Shown here: positions 63,505 through 64,000 of the stretch, piece by piece
Position numbering within the stretch: position 1 is the stretch's first letter
Layout of the letters: every line of letters starts with the position of its first letter
Program-made: the position numbers and the translations under genes
The notes under the pieces: model-generated
Databases searched by the model: none
What the model was told of the DNA's origin: nothing
The model's input: only the letters and a program-made list of their open reading frames with translations
DNA from: Streptomyces spororaveus
GTDB lineage: Bacteria > Actinomycetota > Actinomycetes > Streptomycetales > Streptomycetaceae
Direction of reading: 5' to 3'
NCBI RefSeq assembly: GCF_016755875.1
Contig: NZ_BNED01000005.1
Span: 2,356,001-2,420,000 of the forward strand
Length of the DNA: 64,000 nucleotides

Positions 63505-64000
63505 TTACTGCGCGACACCCCAGCGGACCGGGGCTATCTGCTTGGACATGATGGTGATCAGCTCGTAGGCCGCGTGGGACGCGGCCACCGAGGTGATGTC
63601 GGCGTGGTCGTAGGCCGGAGCGACCTCCACGATGTCGGCGGAGACCAGGTGGCAGTCGGCGAGCCCGCGCAGGATCTCCAGCAGCTCGCGGGAGGTGAGG
63701 CCGCCCGCCTCCGGAGTGCCGGTGCCCGGGGCGTGCGCCGGGTCCAGGACGTCGATGTCGATGGAGATGTAGAGGGGACGGTCGCCGACGCGCTCGCGCA
63801 ACTGCTGGGCCACCTCGTCCACACCGCGCCGCATCACGTCGGCCGAGGTGACGATGCCGAATCCCAGCTTCTCGTCCTCGTCGAGATCCTTCTTGCCGTA
63901 GATCGGACCGCGGGTTCCGACGTGGGAGAGGGCGGAGGTGTCGAGGATGCCCTCCTCCACGGCACGGCGGAAGGGCATGCCGTGGGTGTACTGCTGCCCG
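63505..64000 (-). CDS. Ureohydrolase (agmatinase / guanidinobutyrase family), C-terminal part
   Basis: The last 165 residues of a di-manganese ureohydrolase; the start lies beyond the window. The second metal motif [22 protein letters not shown] is unmistakable (binuclear Mn ligands Asp and Asp), as is [17 protein letters not shown] upstream, where the THGMPFRRA context is that of the agmatinase/guanidinobutyrase group, not arginase. These enzymes release urea from agmatine, 4-guanidinobutyrate or similar. It stops at TAA 63505 before a strong hairpin. Next to C5N genes it could process a guanidinobutyryl starter unit, as in linear polyenes such as ECO-02301, but a primary-metabolism role is equally allowed by this fragment. 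Confidence 0.88.
   Translation of the reverse strand, partial: GQQYTHGMPFRRAVEEGILDTSALSHVGTRGPIYGKKDLDEDEKLGFGIVTSADVMRRGVDEVAQQLRERVGDRPLYISIDIDVLDPAHAPGTGTPEAGGLTSRELLEILRGLADCHLVSADIVEVAPAYDHADITSVAASHAAYELITIMSKQIAPVRWGVAQ

Noticed and set aside
63505..64000. Arginase
   Set aside because: The THGMPFRRA context and GGLTSREL segment fit agmatinase/guanidinobutyrase-type ureohydrolases better, although the N-terminal half is missing.

Overview
The window is Streptomyces chromosome. The evidence is very high GC with strong third-position GC bias, frequent GTG starts and ATGA/GTGA start-stop overlaps, and recognisable core genes: hrdB (principal sigma factor), whiH (sporulation GntR regulator), parC and parE (topoisomerase IV), ptsH with a DasR dre site, an M23 peptidase under a c-di-AMP riboswitch, and a citrate-synthase-like pair. 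From memory this core runs in the order of the hrdB-whiH region of S. coelicolor (around SCO5814-SCO5845), broken by accessory insertions.

Layout. 1-186: start of a rhodanese. 363-1148: two-domain VOC protein. 1137-8380: metal-acquisition locus, with an MFS exporter facing a six-gene overlapping operon (lipoprotein binding protein, FecCD permease, ATPase, DUF4213/DUF364 heavy-metal protein, PduX-like GHMP kinase, cysteine-synthase-like PLP enzyme) across a Fur/Zur-type operator. 8371-10311: GlxA-type regulator and two small membrane proteins. 10321-12980: M20 peptidase coupled to a MurE-like ligase. 13100-14930: scarred region with a broken partial copy of thymidine kinase, a polymorphic-toxin tail and its probable immunity gene. 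14895-20225: intact tdk, a phosphodiesterase/pyrophosphatase, DUF5998 and a GNAT/acyl-CoA-synthetase (PatA-like) protein. 20371-25806: ptsH, a GntR regulator, the riboswitch-controlled M23 peptidase and an M16 peptidase pair. 26085-34359: parC, an Mrr-nuclease/TerD fusion, a CobW GTPase, and a citrate synthase divergent from an HTH-citrate synthase fusion. 34448-39689: large AfsR-like ATPase regulator, a hemerythrin gene broken by one UGA, DUF4267 and a cupin. 39762-44160: CitA/CitB-type two-component system and an ActP-like symporter with DUF485 partner. 44336-50120: parE, a small zinc-ribbon protein, a secreted trypsin, hrdB. 50272-57657: whiH, fused ABC protein, NrtR-type Nudix, glycogen-debranching-like enzyme, DUF4192. 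57823-64000: atypical LuxR regulator, then 5-aminolevulinate synthase between two adenylate-forming ligases, and a truncated ureohydrolase.

How the genes work together. The 1.1-8.4 kb locus looks like a self-contained route to make, export and re-import a small amino-acid-derived metal chelator; the chemistry (kinase, then PLP beta-replacement) is inferred. The ALA synthase with two ANL ligases matches the three-gene set that makes the C5N (2-amino-3-hydroxycyclopentenone) unit of manumycins, moenomycin and some linear polyenes, so the right edge probably enters a specialised-metabolite cluster. The citrate-synthase pair shares palindromic operators and looks like an enzyme plus an enzyme-derived regulator. 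No tRNA, rRNA, CRISPR array, insertion sequence or integrase was seen.
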